A stretch of 56,249 nucleotides of DNA from Halobellus rufus (GTDB lineage: Archaea; Halobacteriota; Halobacteria; Halobacteriales; Haloferacaceae): assembly GCF_000739575.1 (NCBI RefSeq), contig NZ_BBJO01000041.1:1-56249 (forward strand). Reading direction: 5' to 3'. Both the position numbers and the translations under genes were made by a program. Positions 1-9,813 of the stretch are shown here, one piece after another. The stretch's first letter is position 1. The number at the start of each line of letters is the position of its first letter. The notes under the pieces are model-generated. The model was not told where the DNA came from, ran no database searches, and was given only the letters and a program-made list of their open reading frames with translations.

Positions 1-17
1 GCACACCGGCTCCGCCC

Positions 18-36
18 CGAAACCTTTTCGTATAAC
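18..36 (+). promoter_or_regulatory. Promoter of the XRE-CBS regulator gene
   Basis: A purine-rich BRE-like stretch (cgaaacc) precedes an AT-rich TATA-like element around 27-36. The ATG lies about 23 nt further on, the spacing expected for a leaderless haloarchaeal transcript. No Shine-Dalgarno is visible. Confidence 0.5.
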
Positions 37-53
37 TTCAAGTAATTAGGCGT

Positions 54-596
54 ATGGAACTTCCGACCCCGCAGGATCTGCGCCAGCGACGGACGGAGTT
101 GGATCTCACCCAGAGCACGCTCGCGGAGATGGCCGAGGTCTCCCAGCCCCTGATCGCCCGCATCGAGGGCGGCGACGTCGACCCCCGTCTCTCGACGCTG
201 CGCCGGATCGTCAACGCGCTCGAAGAGGCTGAGGGTAGCGTGGTCCGCGCGGCGGATCTGATGAACGAGAACGTCGTGAGCGTCGCTCCCGACGACTCCG
301 TGCGCTTCGCGCGCGACGTGATGCTGGACGAGGGGTTCTCACAGCTCCCGGTGATCCGCGACGGCCGCCCGGTCGGGATCATCTCGAACAGCGACATCCG
401 TCACGCCCAGGAGGAAGACGACGTCGGCACCCTCCCCGTCGCCGACGTGATGCGCGAGTCGGTGACGACCGTCGAGCCGTCGGCGACTCTCGAAGAGATC
501 GACGCCGCCTTGGATCACCACTCCGCGGTCCTCGTCGTCGAGAGCGGCGAGACGACCGGGATAATCACCGAGGCCGACGTCGCGGCGCATCTGTAA
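54..596 (+). CDS. XRE-family HTH regulator with paired CBS domains
   Basis: 180-aa soluble protein. Residues about 6-60 form an XRE/Cro helix-turn-helix (LTQSTLAEMAEVSQPLIARI is the recognition region). The rest contains two CBS motifs, about 68-122 (starting near DLMNENVVSVAPDD) and 130-180 (VADVMRESVTTVEP). This fusion is common in archaea. CBS pairs usually bind adenine nucleotides or S-adenosylmethionine, so it is likely a DNA-binding regulator that senses such a ligand. The ligand and targets are unknown. It is convergent with the P450 gene, with only 12 nt between the stops. The start fits the leaderless promoter. Confidence 0.85.
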   Translation: MELPTPQDLRQRRTELDLTQSTLAEMAEVSQPLIARIEGGDVDPRLSTLRRIVNALEEAEGSVVRAADLMNENVVSVAPDDSVRFARDVMLDEGFSQLPVIRDGRPVGIISNSDIRHAQEEDDVGTLPVADVMRESVTTVEPSATLEEIDAALDHHSAVLVVESGETTGIITEADVAAHL

Positions 597-608
597 GCGG
601 CGTCGCCG

Positions 609-2015
609 CTACCGTCGGTGCACCCGCATCGGCACGTCGCCCGCCGGCTGGTTCGTCATCGCCGGCGAGAGCGACAGGTCGCCGTCGCCGACCCGCTCGA
701 AGCGGAAGCGACGGAGCAGCGCCGCGAGTACGACCTGCGCCTCGACGCGCGCGAACGTCTCGCCGACGCACCGCCTCGCCCCCGCACCGAACGGCAGGTA
801 CGCGTCGTCGGAGCGCTCCCGCTCGTGCCAGCGCGAGGGGTCGAACGTCGCCGGATCGTCCCAAAAGCGGGAGTCGCGATGCAGCGCGAACACCGACACC
901 AGCAGTTCCCCGCCCGCCGGAATCACGTCGCCGTCGAACTCGACAGTGCGGGTCGCCTCCCGCGGCAGCGCGTGCACCGGCGGATACAGCCGGAGGCTCT
1001 CGTCGACGACGCGTTCGAGGACGTCGAGGCCTTCGAGGTGCTCCCAGCCGACCGGCTCGTCGCCGACGACGTCGTCGACTTCGGCCTCGACCCGGTCGTA
1101 CACCGCTGGATGCGTCGCGAGGCAGTGTAGCGTGAACGTCAGCGCCAGCGCCGTGGTCTCGTGACCGGCGAAGACGAGGCCGATGAGCTGATCGACCGCG
1201 CCGTCGGCGTCCGGCGCGTACTGCCCGTTCTCCCCGTCGGCGTCACCGGAGTCGTCGGCAGCGACACTGCCGCCGGCGTCCGGCCCCATCGCCGCCGACA
1301 ACGCGGAGACGAGGCTGTCCTCGGATCCCGGTCCGGTCTCCGCGTCCGCGAGTAGCGCGCGAAGCTCCCGCCGGAGCGTCTCCTTCGCTTCCTCGAACCG
1401 CCGTCTGCTCGGCGTCGGAACCCAGTTCGGAAGCGCCCACGTCAGCGGATCGAAGTAGGCGTTCAGGTCGTCGGCGGCGCGCCGGAGTTCCGCGCGGTTC
1501 GACTCCGGGTCGAAGTCGAGGACGGTCGTCGCCAGCACGTCGAACGTCAGCGCCTGCATCTCCGAGAGCGTCGCGATGGACTCGCCGTCGTCCCACGACT
1601 CCGCCCGTTCGACCGCTCGTCGACGCATCGTCGGGAGGAACGAGCGGATCTGCGGCCCGAAGAAGAACGGGTTGAGGAACTGCCGCTGTTCGCGCCAGTC
1701 TTCGCCCTCGACGGCGACGACGCTCTCGCCGAACGCCAGCGCGAAGTCGTCGGTCTTCTCGAAGGCGTCGCGCTCGGAGACGAGCACGCGCGCCGCGTAC
1801 TCCGGGTGCGCCACCACGTACCGATCGCCGACGGGGAGGTCGATGCGGAACACGTCCCCGACGTCCTCGACCGCGTCGGTCGTGAACGTCAGCGGATCGC
1901 GGGCGAACGCGACGGCGTTGCCGAGCAGCGGCAGCCCGCTGGGTGCCGGTGGGGTCCGATTCTCCGTCGACGTCGGCGCTCGACGCTCCGGCGTCGACTG
2001 GTCAGCGTCGGTCAT
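609..2015 (-). CDS. Cytochrome P450
   Basis: 468-aa soluble P450. The hallmarks are present: the I-helix oxygen-binding motif AGHETTA, the K-helix ExxR (ESLR) followed by LYPP, and the heme loop FGAGARRCVG at about 409-418, with Cys416 as the thiolate ligand. There is no N-terminal membrane anchor, so it should be a cytosolic monooxygenase needing an external electron donor. The substrate cannot be told from sequence. An acidic insert (GDADGENGQYAPDADG) before the I-helix is a halophilic feature. The gene begins 13 nt after the purM stop on the same strand, so it is probably co-transcribed with purM. No reductase lies beside it; a 3-Cys ferredoxin is about 5 kb away. Confidence 0.93.
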   Translation of the reverse strand: MTDADQSTPERRAPTSTENRTPPAPSGLPLLGNAVAFARDPLTFTTDAVEDVGDVFRIDLPVGDRYVVAHPEYAARVLVSERDAFEKTDDFALAFGESVVAVEGEDWREQRQFLNPFFFGPQIRSFLPTMRRRAVERAESWDDGESIATLSEMQALTFDVLATTVLDFDPESNRAELRRAADDLNAYFDPLTWALPNWVPTPSRRRFEEAKETLRRELRALLADAETGPGSEDSLVSALSAAMGPDAGGSVAADDSGDADGENGQYAPDADGAVDQLIGLVFAGHETTALALTFTLHCLATHPAVYDRVEAEVDDVVGDEPVGWEHLEGLDVLERVVDESLRLYPPVHALPREATRTVEFDGDVIPAGGELLVSVFALHRDSRFWDDPATFDPSRWHERERSDDAYLPFGAGARRCVGETFARVEAQVVLAALLRRFRFERVGDGDLSLSPAMTNQPAGDVPMRVHRR

Positions 2016-2028
2016 CGGCGGCCGCTGC

Positions 2029-3036
2029 TCAGAGCTCCAGGCCGCGGATCGCGACGCCGTCTCCCGCCTCGACGTGTCCGATCACGCGCCCCTCGGTCGC
2101 GTCGGCGAGCGCCTCGGCGTCGTCGGGAGCGAGCGCGCAGACGAACCCGGTGCCCATATTGAACGTCCGGTGCATCTCCTCGTCCGTGACGTTGCCCTCA
2201 GCCTGCACGAACTCGAAGACGGGCTGCGGATCGAACGCGTCTTCGACGACGTAGCGGTTCTCGCCGAGGCGTTCGAGGTTCGTCCACCCGCCGCCGGTGA
2301 CGTGGGCCGCCGCGTGAACGCCGTGGGCGCGCATCGGATCGAGCAGGTGCGTGTACAGGCGCGTCGGTTCGAGCAGCGCGTCGCCGAGCGTGTCGTAGTC
2401 GCCGAACGGGCAGGGGTCGGTGTACTCGTGGTCACGGGTGACGGCGGTCCGCGCCAGCGTCAGGCCGTTGGAGTGGATCCCCGAGGACTCGAAGCCGACG
2501 AGGGCGTCGCCCGGCTCGGCCTCGCCGGCGAAGATGGCGTCTTTCGCGGCGAGTCCCGCGCAGGTCCCCGCGAGGTCGAGGCCGTTGATCACTTCGGGCA
2601 TCACGGCCGTCTCCCCGCCGACGAGTTCGAGGTTCGCCTCCTCGGAGCCGGCGCGCAGCCCCTGGCCGACCTGCTCGGCGAAGGTCTCGTCGGGCTCGTC
2701 GACGGCGAGGTAGTCGACGAAGGCGACCGGGCGGACGCCCGCGGCGACGAGGTCGTTCGCGTTCATCGCGATGCAGTCGATGCCGATCGTCGAGTAGTCC
2801 GCGAGCGCCTCGGCGACGAGGAGCTTCGTCCCGACGCCGTCGGTCGCGAGCGCCAGGTAGCGGTCGCCGATGTCGAGCAGGCCCGCGTAGTCGCCCTCGC
2901 TCTCGCCGACGGCCCCGATCAGCGCCGCCGTCGCCGCCTCGCTCGCGTCGATGTCGACGCCCGCGTCCGCGTAGGTCAGTTCCTCTGGCTCCTCGGATCC
3001 GTTCGCGCCCGAGCCCCCGCGATCGTCGTCGGTCAT
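2029..3036 (-). CDS. purM: Phosphoribosylformylglycinamidine cyclo-ligase (AIR synthetase)
   Basis: 335-aa enzyme of de novo purine synthesis that closes formylglycinamidine ribonucleotide to aminoimidazole ribonucleotide with ATP. Family motifs are visible: ATDGVGTK, MNANDLVAAG (the nucleotide site), GGETAVMPE, HVTGGGWTNLERL and FNMGTGF. The length matches the family. The ATG at 3036 was chosen because residues upstream in the open frame are low-complexity and unlike PurM. An acidic/glycine N-terminal tail of about 20 residues precedes the conserved YADAGVDID. The P450 gene follows 13 nt downstream. Confidence 0.95.
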   Translation of the reverse strand: MTDDDRGGSGANGSEEPEELTYADAGVDIDASEAATAALIGAVGESEGDYAGLLDIGDRYLALATDGVGTKLLVAEALADYSTIGIDCIAMNANDLVAAGVRPVAFVDYLAVDEPDETFAEQVGQGLRAGSEEANLELVGGETAVMPEVINGLDLAGTCAGLAAKDAIFAGEAEPGDALVGFESSGIHSNGLTLARTAVTRDHEYTDPCPFGDYDTLGDALLEPTRLYTHLLDPMRAHGVHAAAHVTGGGWTNLERLGENRYVVEDAFDPQPVFEFVQAEGNVTDEEMHRTFNMGTGFVCALAPDDAEALADATEGRVIGHVEAGDGVAIRGLEL

Positions 3037-3183
3037 ACCGGAATCCCCGTCTCGGGGGGAGAAAATACGTCCGGTCTCCCGCTCGCGTGTCGGTCGTCTT
3101 CCGAGGTGTCCCCGTCCTCGACTCGATTCAGGGGTTCGCACCGTGTTCCGTCGACTTCGTGGCGACATATTCTCCGATGACGA

Positions 3184-3310
3184 GAAACGTCTTCAAAATC
3201 CGTTTTGAACGATTTAGGGCGATCAGAACGCCTCGTAAAACGTCGGTGAAACGTCGTCGACGCGGCGTAAACCGTCGCGAAACGACTGAACGCTCGTCGC
3301 ATTATATGGG
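3184..3310 (+). promoter_or_regulatory. Promoter region with repeated AAACGTC-like boxes
   Basis: The ~300-bp gap between purM and the small membrane gene contains no coding signal. It does hold five related heptamers in the same orientation near the gene: aaacgtc at 3185, aaacgtc at 3238, aaacgtc at 3249, a variant (taaaccgtc) near 3268 and a variant (gaaacgac) near 3279. An AT-rich stretch (cgttttgaacgattt) lies around 3201-3215. A TATA-like attatat sits at 3301-3307, about 40 nt before the ATG at 3345. The arrangement looks like a cluster of regulator sites upstream of a core promoter; the binding protein is unknown. Confidence 0.4.
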
Positions 3311-3344
3311 GGTCCCCGCCCTATTCGGAAGTGAGGCGAAACAG

Positions 3345-3614
3345 ATGTCAAGTGTCCCCCACACCCCCGACCTCCCTCTCGAACGCGACTCCCTCCGTCG
3401 CGGTGCCGGCCTCGCCAGCGCCGCAGTCAGAACCGGGCTCCGAAACGCCAAGGCCGCGAGCTTCTGGGCGGCGATCGTGCTCCCATTCACCTACGTCCCG
3501 CTGCTCGCCGGCGGACTGACCGGCGGCGAAGCCCTCCTCTTCGCCGGTCTCGTCGCCGTCAACGCCCTCGCGTTCGTCGCCGGCCACGGCTACGAGCCCG
3601 CGGGCTCACAGTAG
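3345..3614 (+). CDS. Small two-helix membrane protein, unknown function
   Basis: 89 aa. A polar N-terminus with several Arg/Lys (about 1-40) is followed by two hydrophobic segments (about 43-63 and 67-84) with a short glycine-rich turn, and a short polar tail. I do not recognise a family. The start at 3345 gives MSSVPHTPDL; the longer open frame upstream overlaps the promoter repeats and was rejected. It converges with the M50 peptidase gene. Confidence 0.6.
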   Translation: MSSVPHTPDLPLERDSLRRGAGLASAAVRTGLRNAKAASFWAAIVLPFTYVPLLAGGLTGGEALLFAGLVAVNALAFVAGHGYEPAGSQ

Positions 3615-3666
3615 GAGCGTCGCGCGCGGCGAGCTCGATAGCGCCCTGCACCGACTAGCACCTCTA

Positions 3667-3683
3667 CGTCCGAGTCTCGGACG
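3667..3683. terminator. Hairpin between convergent genes
   Basis: cgtccga/tcggacg form a perfect 7-bp stem with a 3-nt loop in the 76-bp gap between the small membrane gene and the S2P gene. No clear T-run follows, so a role in transcript ends is only a suggestion. Confidence 0.3.
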
Positions 3684-3690
3684 CCCGGGT

Positions 3691-4326
3691 TCAGAACCCG
3701 AATCCGAGGACGAACGCGCCGACCGTCAGCGCGAGCGCGGGAACGAAGAACGCGACGAACACCGTCTTGCTCCACCCGAGGACCGTCTTGCCGTCGAGCG
3801 GCCCGAACGGGAGCATATTGAACGCCGCCAGGAAGAGGTTGATCATCAGCCCGCGCGATCCCGCGAGCGCGAGGAAGTCCGAGCCGACGAGGACCCCGAC
3901 GAAGAACAGCGGGAGGAACACGACCGCGAGCGCGACGTTGGTCGCGGGACCCGCCAGCGCGATCAGCCCGTGTTCGCGCGGCGTGAGTCGCCCGCGGTGA
4001 TACACCGCGCCGGGGGCCGCGAAGATGAACCCCGCGAGCGAACTCACGACGGCCAGAAAGAGCATCCCGTAGTCCGCGCGGAACTCCGCGACCTGTCCGT
4101 AGCGGACGGCGACGACCTTGTGGGCGACCTCGTGCAGCAGGAAGCCGATCCCGGCCGTCAGGAGACTGAGAAGCACCGGACCCAGGACGCCGCCGTCGAG
4201 GATCGCGGTCACGGCGCGCTGGCCGCCGCCGGCGAAGAAGATGGCGAACGCGACGCCGAGGGCGACCCACGCGACCACGAGGTCCTGAATCTCCTGCGCG
4301 CTGAAGGAGAGCCGCGAGACGCTCAT
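3691..4326 (-). CDS. Site-2-type zinc metalloprotease (peptidase M50)
   Basis: 211-aa polytopic membrane protein of the S2P family, which cuts substrates inside the membrane. The zinc motif HEVAH is at residues 65-69 within a transmembrane helix. The second motif, NMLPFGPLDG (Asn170, Asp178), supplies the third zinc ligand. About five to six hydrophobic helices are visible. There is no PDZ or CBS domain, so it is a minimal form. Its ATG overlaps the TGA of the TraB-like gene (ATGA at 4323-4326), so the two are translationally coupled. The substrate is unknown. Confidence 0.92.
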   Translation of the reverse strand: MSVSRLSFSAQEIQDLVVAWVALGVAFAIFFAGGGQRAVTAILDGGVLGPVLLSLLTAGIGFLLHEVAHKVVAVRYGQVAEFRADYGMLFLAVVSSLAGFIFAAPGAVYHRGRLTPREHGLIALAGPATNVALAVVFLPLFFVGVLVGSDFLALAGSRGLMINLFLAAFNMLPFGPLDGKTVLGWSKTVFVAFFVPALALTVGAFVLGFGF

Positions 4327-5984
4327 CGGACCGCCCCCCAGAGGATCTCCCAGCCGTTCTCCGCGCCCTCGAAGAGCAACCGCGTCACGCCCGCCGCGCC
4401 GCCGAGGTCGAGCGCGAACAGCGGGAGCAGGTACGCGACGAACAGCGCCGACGCGATCACGCTCCCGATGTTCGTCGCCGCCACGACGACGATGAGCCGA
4501 AAGAGCGGGACCGCGAACAGTTCGTTGACGAGGTCGGGGATCGGCTTCTCCTCGTCCGCCAGCAATTCGTTGAGGGTACCGATGTCGGAGACGTTGACCG
4601 GGTCGTACTGCAGTTCGATGTAGCCCGTGAACCACCCGGGCGCGAGGAACGGGTTGATCGACGTCATCCACGCGACCGCGCCGCCGACCAGCGAGGAGGT
4701 CCACCGCGCGCCCGCCGCCTTCGCCAGCCCGGCCGCGAAGAGCCCGTTGACGAGGAACCACGCACCGAACAGTCGCAGCAGCGTGTCGTCGCCGGCCGAC
4801 GAGAGCGCCAGCAGCACGAAGAAGCCGATCACGACCACCGAGATCGCCGTCCCGACCAGCTTCGCCCACGGGATCCTCCCGCCGGAGGTGCCGGTGATCG
4901 AGGACATCGGCGGGAGTTCCTCGGGGTGTTCGAGGTAGCGCTCGATCCCCTCTCGGTGCCCCGCTCCGACGACGGCGACGACGTCAGCGCCGGACTGTCG
5001 GAGCGCCACCAGCTTGTGCGCGATGAAGGCGTCGCGCTCGTCGATGAGCGCCGCCGCACCGCCCGGGGAGAACTGCCGGAACTCCTCCATCATCGCGCTG
5101 ACGACGTCGGTGTCGGTCATCTGCGACATATCGAACTCCTCGGCGTCCTCGACCTCCGCGACGCCGAGCGTCGAGGCGAACTGTCCGAGGACGCCGCCGA
5201 CGATGATTCCGGCGAGGATGCCGACCGTCATACTCCCGACCACGCGGGCGGTGAAGTCCCCCAGTAGATCGGCGACGGGTGCGGCGAAGCCGAGGCCGAC
5301 GCCCGCGATCCCACCGACCGCGACGCCCAACCCGAGCGCCGCCAGCAGGCGGTCCTCGGTCGAGAGCAACGATGCGCCGAACACCCAGACGGCAGCGGCG
5401 GTCGCGACAGCCAGCACCGCGCTCCCGGCGATCAGCGAGAGCACCGGAAGTCCGAGTCCCACGCTCCCGCCGAAGATAGCCACGAGCGGTCCGAGCACGA
5501 CGCCCAAGAAGACGCCGAACGCGAGTCCGACGCCGCGGCTGTCGCCGACGCCGAAGGCCAGACCGCCGATCATCCGGAACTTCTCGACGATCCCCATCTG
5601 CGACCAGAAGCGCTGCATCGTCTCGTTGATGTCGCGGTCGACGAGCGCGACGTCGATGCCCAACCCCTCGGCGGTCTCGACCGCAGCGAGCATGTCCGCG
5701 CCGGGAGTCACGTCGAACTTCTCGCCGAGGCGGGCCTGCACGTACGACAGCATCCAGTAGGCGATGAACTGGAAGACGGTGTTGCCGCGGAGCAGATCGC
5801 CCGGCTCGATGTCGTCCGGTTCTCCGCCCTTCAGCTGTCGGTACCGCCCCTCGTCGAGTTCGACGGCGACGACGTCTGGCCGCTCGGCCTCGATCGCCTC
5901 CTCGACCTCCCGCACGCTCTCCTCGGAGACGTGTGCGGTGCCGACGACCCGGACGCGACCCTCTTCGGCCGCTTCCTGACTCAT
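4323..5984 (-). CDS. TraB/PrgY family membrane protein (pheromone-shutdown/TIKI-like)
   Basis: 553 aa. The N-terminal ~200 residues are soluble and carry the TraB/TIKI signatures: GTAHVS (GxxH, residues 15-18), VELDEGRY (Glu42, Arg47) and a second GxxH in VVGAGHREG. They are followed by a membrane region with roughly eight hydrophobic segments in two blocks around the second GxxH. In Enterococcus, TraB/PrgY reduces endogenous peptide pheromone, and the related animal TIKI is a metal-dependent protease. The archaeal role is unknown. The ATG at 5984 gives MSQEAAEEGRVRVVGTAH; the longer open frame is antisense to the next gene. It is upstream of, and overlaps, the S2P gene. Confidence 0.9.
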   Translation of the reverse strand: MSQEAAEEGRVRVVGTAHVSEESVREVEEAIEAERPDVVAVELDEGRYRQLKGGEPDDIEPGDLLRGNTVFQFIAYWMLSYVQARLGEKFDVTPGADMLAAVETAEGLGIDVALVDRDINETMQRFWSQMGIVEKFRMIGGLAFGVGDSRGVGLAFGVFLGVVLGPLVAIFGGSVGLGLPVLSLIAGSAVLAVATAAAVWVFGASLLSTEDRLLAALGLGVAVGGIAGVGLGFAAPVADLLGDFTARVVGSMTVGILAGIIVGGVLGQFASTLGVAEVEDAEEFDMSQMTDTDVVSAMMEEFRQFSPGGAAALIDERDAFIAHKLVALRQSGADVVAVVGAGHREGIERYLEHPEELPPMSSITGTSGGRIPWAKLVGTAISVVVIGFFVLLALSSAGDDTLLRLFGAWFLVNGLFAAGLAKAAGARWTSSLVGGAVAWMTSINPFLAPGWFTGYIELQYDPVNVSDIGTLNELLADEEKPIPDLVNELFAVPLFRLIVVVAATNIGSVIASALFVAYLLPLFALDLGGAAGVTRLLFEGAENGWEILWGAVR

Positions 5985-6107
5985 TGTGCCTCCTACCGCA
6001 CCGTGGTTTTTACCCCTGTCGGAGAATTGCGGGACGTTCTTCCGGCCGGCGGCTCCTGTATTGATTGGATCGTTGAAATTATATCCGCGGCACGGAGTGT
6101 ACGTGGT

Positions 6108-6923
6108 ATGGGACACACCGGGGCGCGTCCGGACGGCGGGTCGGACGTGCTGTTCGGGAACGCGGTCAGAACGCCGCTTCAGGACCGCCGGGCCGAAACG
6201 CTCTTTCACGAGAACATGACGGCCGTCGCGGAGGGTCGCGAACGGAAGGCGGAACTTCTGGAGGACCCGACGATATCGGTCGCGAAGGCCTACGAGACGG
6301 AGTTCGAGCGGGTCGCGGAGACGTTCAGACGGCGACTCCGCCACATCGCGGGCGAGGAGTACGAGGAGATCGCGCGGGCGTATCTCCGCGGCGACCGCAC
6401 GGATCGGACGGGCGAGCTCGCGGCGTACTACATCGAGGGACTGTGGCGGATCCAACAGCGGTCGACGATCTCGGAGATGCTCTTCTTCCCGTTGATCCTC
6501 CGATACCCGGACAGTTTCACGATGAACCTCCGGTTCGCCGGGCCGCACTCGACGGCCGACTCGGTTCCCTTCGAGTCGCCGCAGCACGCCGACGTCGACG
6601 ACGACGCCCCGCACACCCAGCAGTACTTCGACGAGAGCCAGTACGAACAGGAGCGCGCCGCGGAGTACCTTCGGGAGACGGCGCAGATCATCCGCGAGCA
6701 GTTCCCGCATCCCGACGACGTCCCCTTCGACGAACGAAAGTACGGCGGGGTCGTCTCCGCCGGGGGGCGACGCGAATCGGAGTTCACGGAGATGCTCGCG
6801 CCCGTGCAACCGGACCCGGATCGGTTTTCCGAGCCGGTGACGGAGTCGACGTTGGTGCCTGCGGGGACGGAAGCCGAGCGGACGAAAGAGCGGTATCTCC
6901 CGGCCGCGAAAGTGATTATCTGA
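6108..6923 (+). CDS. Conserved-looking soluble protein, unknown function
   Basis: 271 aa, acidic, with no transmembrane segment, signal peptide or cysteine. Residues about 20-110 look helical and charged (RRAETLFHENMTAVAEGRER, FERVAETFRRRLRHIAGEEY). A central segment reads SEMLFFPLILRYPDSFTMNL. The C-terminal half contains long Glu/Arg helices and a Pro-rich tail. I do not recognise the family. It is divergent from the TraB-like gene, with 123 bp between the starts. TATA-like aaattatatcc lies about 30 nt upstream of the ATG. The function is not inferred. Confidence 0.65.
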   Translation: MGHTGARPDGGSDVLFGNAVRTPLQDRRAETLFHENMTAVAEGRERKAELLEDPTISVAKAYETEFERVAETFRRRLRHIAGEEYEEIARAYLRGDRTDRTGELAAYYIEGLWRIQQRSTISEMLFFPLILRYPDSFTMNLRFAGPHSTADSVPFESPQHADVDDDAPHTQQYFDESQYEQERAAEYLRETAQIIREQFPHPDDVPFDERKYGGVVSAGGRRESEFTEMLAPVQPDPDRFSEPVTESTLVPAGTEAERTKERYLPAAKVII

Positions 6924-6960
6924 CGATCGGCGTCGCGTTCGCTTCGCTCACGGATTCGAG

Positions 6961-7182
6961 TGCGGGGGACGGGATGTTGAACCGAAACCAGACGTGCTCG
7001 CTCACTTCGTTCGCTGTGCGCGACTGGTAGGGTTCAAATCCATCCGGAGAACCGAACTGCTCGCTGTCGCTCGCGCAATTAATGCGGGGGATGGGATGTT
7101 GAACCACGGTCGCAGCGAAGCTGCTCCCTGATTCAAATCCCATCGTGCGAGAAATAGCGCTCGCTGTCGCTCGCGCAATTAA
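6961..7182 (-). repeat. Degenerate copies of the tRNA-Leu 3' end
   Basis: Two partial copies of the 3' end of the adjacent tRNA-Leu lie downstream of it: tgcgggggacgggatgttgaacc at 6961-6983 and tgcgggggatgggatgttgaacc at 7083-7105. Positions 7059-7097 repeat 7159-7197 exactly (39 bp), 100 bp apart. That repeat includes a shared 24-bp flank (gctcgctgtcgctcgcgc...) and the first 15 bp of the tRNA 3' end. Between the copies are oppositely oriented T-arm-like pieces (ggttcaaatccatcc near 7031; gattcaaatcccat near 7130), so each unit contains an imperfect inverted repeat. This looks like attachment-site scars at a tRNA gene. No integrase is present. Confidence 0.6.
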
Positions 7183-7267
7183 TGCGGGGGATGGGATTTG
7201 AACCCACGAACCCCTACGGGAGCGGATCTTAAGTCCGCCGCCTTTGGCCTGGCTCAGCCACCCCCGC
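7183..7267 (-). tRNA. tRNA-Leu, anticodon UAA
   Basis: The 85-nt reverse-strand sequence folds as a class II tRNA. The acceptor stem is GCGGGGG/CCCCCGC with discriminator A. The anticodon stem GCGGA/UCCGC encloses loop CUUAAGA, giving anticodon UAA. A long variable arm follows, then a T-arm with GGUUCAAAUCC. No intron and no encoded CCA. Its 3' end is the source of the repeats that follow it. Confidence 0.95.
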
Positions 7268-7313
7268 GCAGACGAAAGTTCCGCGGACGATCGGTTAGTG
7301 GTTTCGTTTCTCC

Positions 7314-7664
7314 CTACCAGTCGACGCTCAGCGTCCCGTCCCCGTGCGGGTCCGGCGCGATCTCCTCGTCCGTCCGGCGGTCGACGACGTGGATCACGCC
7401 GCGGTCCTTCTTCGCCGGACAGACCTCGGCCGCGCGGACGTTTTCCTCCAGTTCGTCCTCCCCGATGAAGTACGACTTCGGTCGGGCGAGCCCCGAGGTG
7501 ATGTCCATCTCCCAGTTGGCCGCGACCTCCGCGCAGCGACCCGCGCCGATGCACTTGTTCCCCTCGAAGATGATCTTGTAGGGCTTCTCGTCGACCGGCG
7601 GAGCGTTGTCGTCGTCGCCGACGTCGCTCGGCTTGAACGCCTCCTCGCCTTCGGCGTCGCTCAT
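7314..7664 (-). CDS. Ferredoxin with three cysteines (likely [3Fe-4S] type)
   Basis: 116-aa acidic protein with one small ferredoxin domain (about 29-95). The cysteines are Cys38 and Cys44 in CIGAGRC (CX5C) and Cys82 in VCPAK. The absence of the usual second Cys in a CX2CX2C set is typical of [3Fe-4S] single-cluster ferredoxins, which in actinobacteria often donate electrons to P450 enzymes. Here the P450 is about 5 kb away, so pairing is only a possibility. An acidic extension of about 28 residues precedes the domain and a Pro/Asp-rich tail follows. The start at 7664 was chosen because residues further upstream lack any ferredoxin resemblance. It is divergent from gyrB. Confidence 0.85.
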   Translation of the reverse strand: MSDAEGEEAFKPSDVGDDDNAPPVDEKPYKIIFEGNKCIGAGRCAEVAANWEMDITSGLARPKSYFIGEDELEENVRAAEVCPAKKDRGVIHVVDRRTDEEIAPDPHGDGTLSVDW

Positions 7665-7676
7665 ACACGGTCGTAA

Positions 7677-9812
<2,136 letters not shown>

Positions 9813-9813
9813 T

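Noticed and set aside
6961..7267. CRISPR array
   Set aside because: There are only two or three copies, the repeats match a tRNA and the spacers are not unique sequence of regular length; no cas gene is present.
7314..7664. Ferredoxin as the dedicated partner of the P450
   Set aside because: The genes are about 5 kb apart in different transcription units; the ferredoxin type fits but nothing links them.
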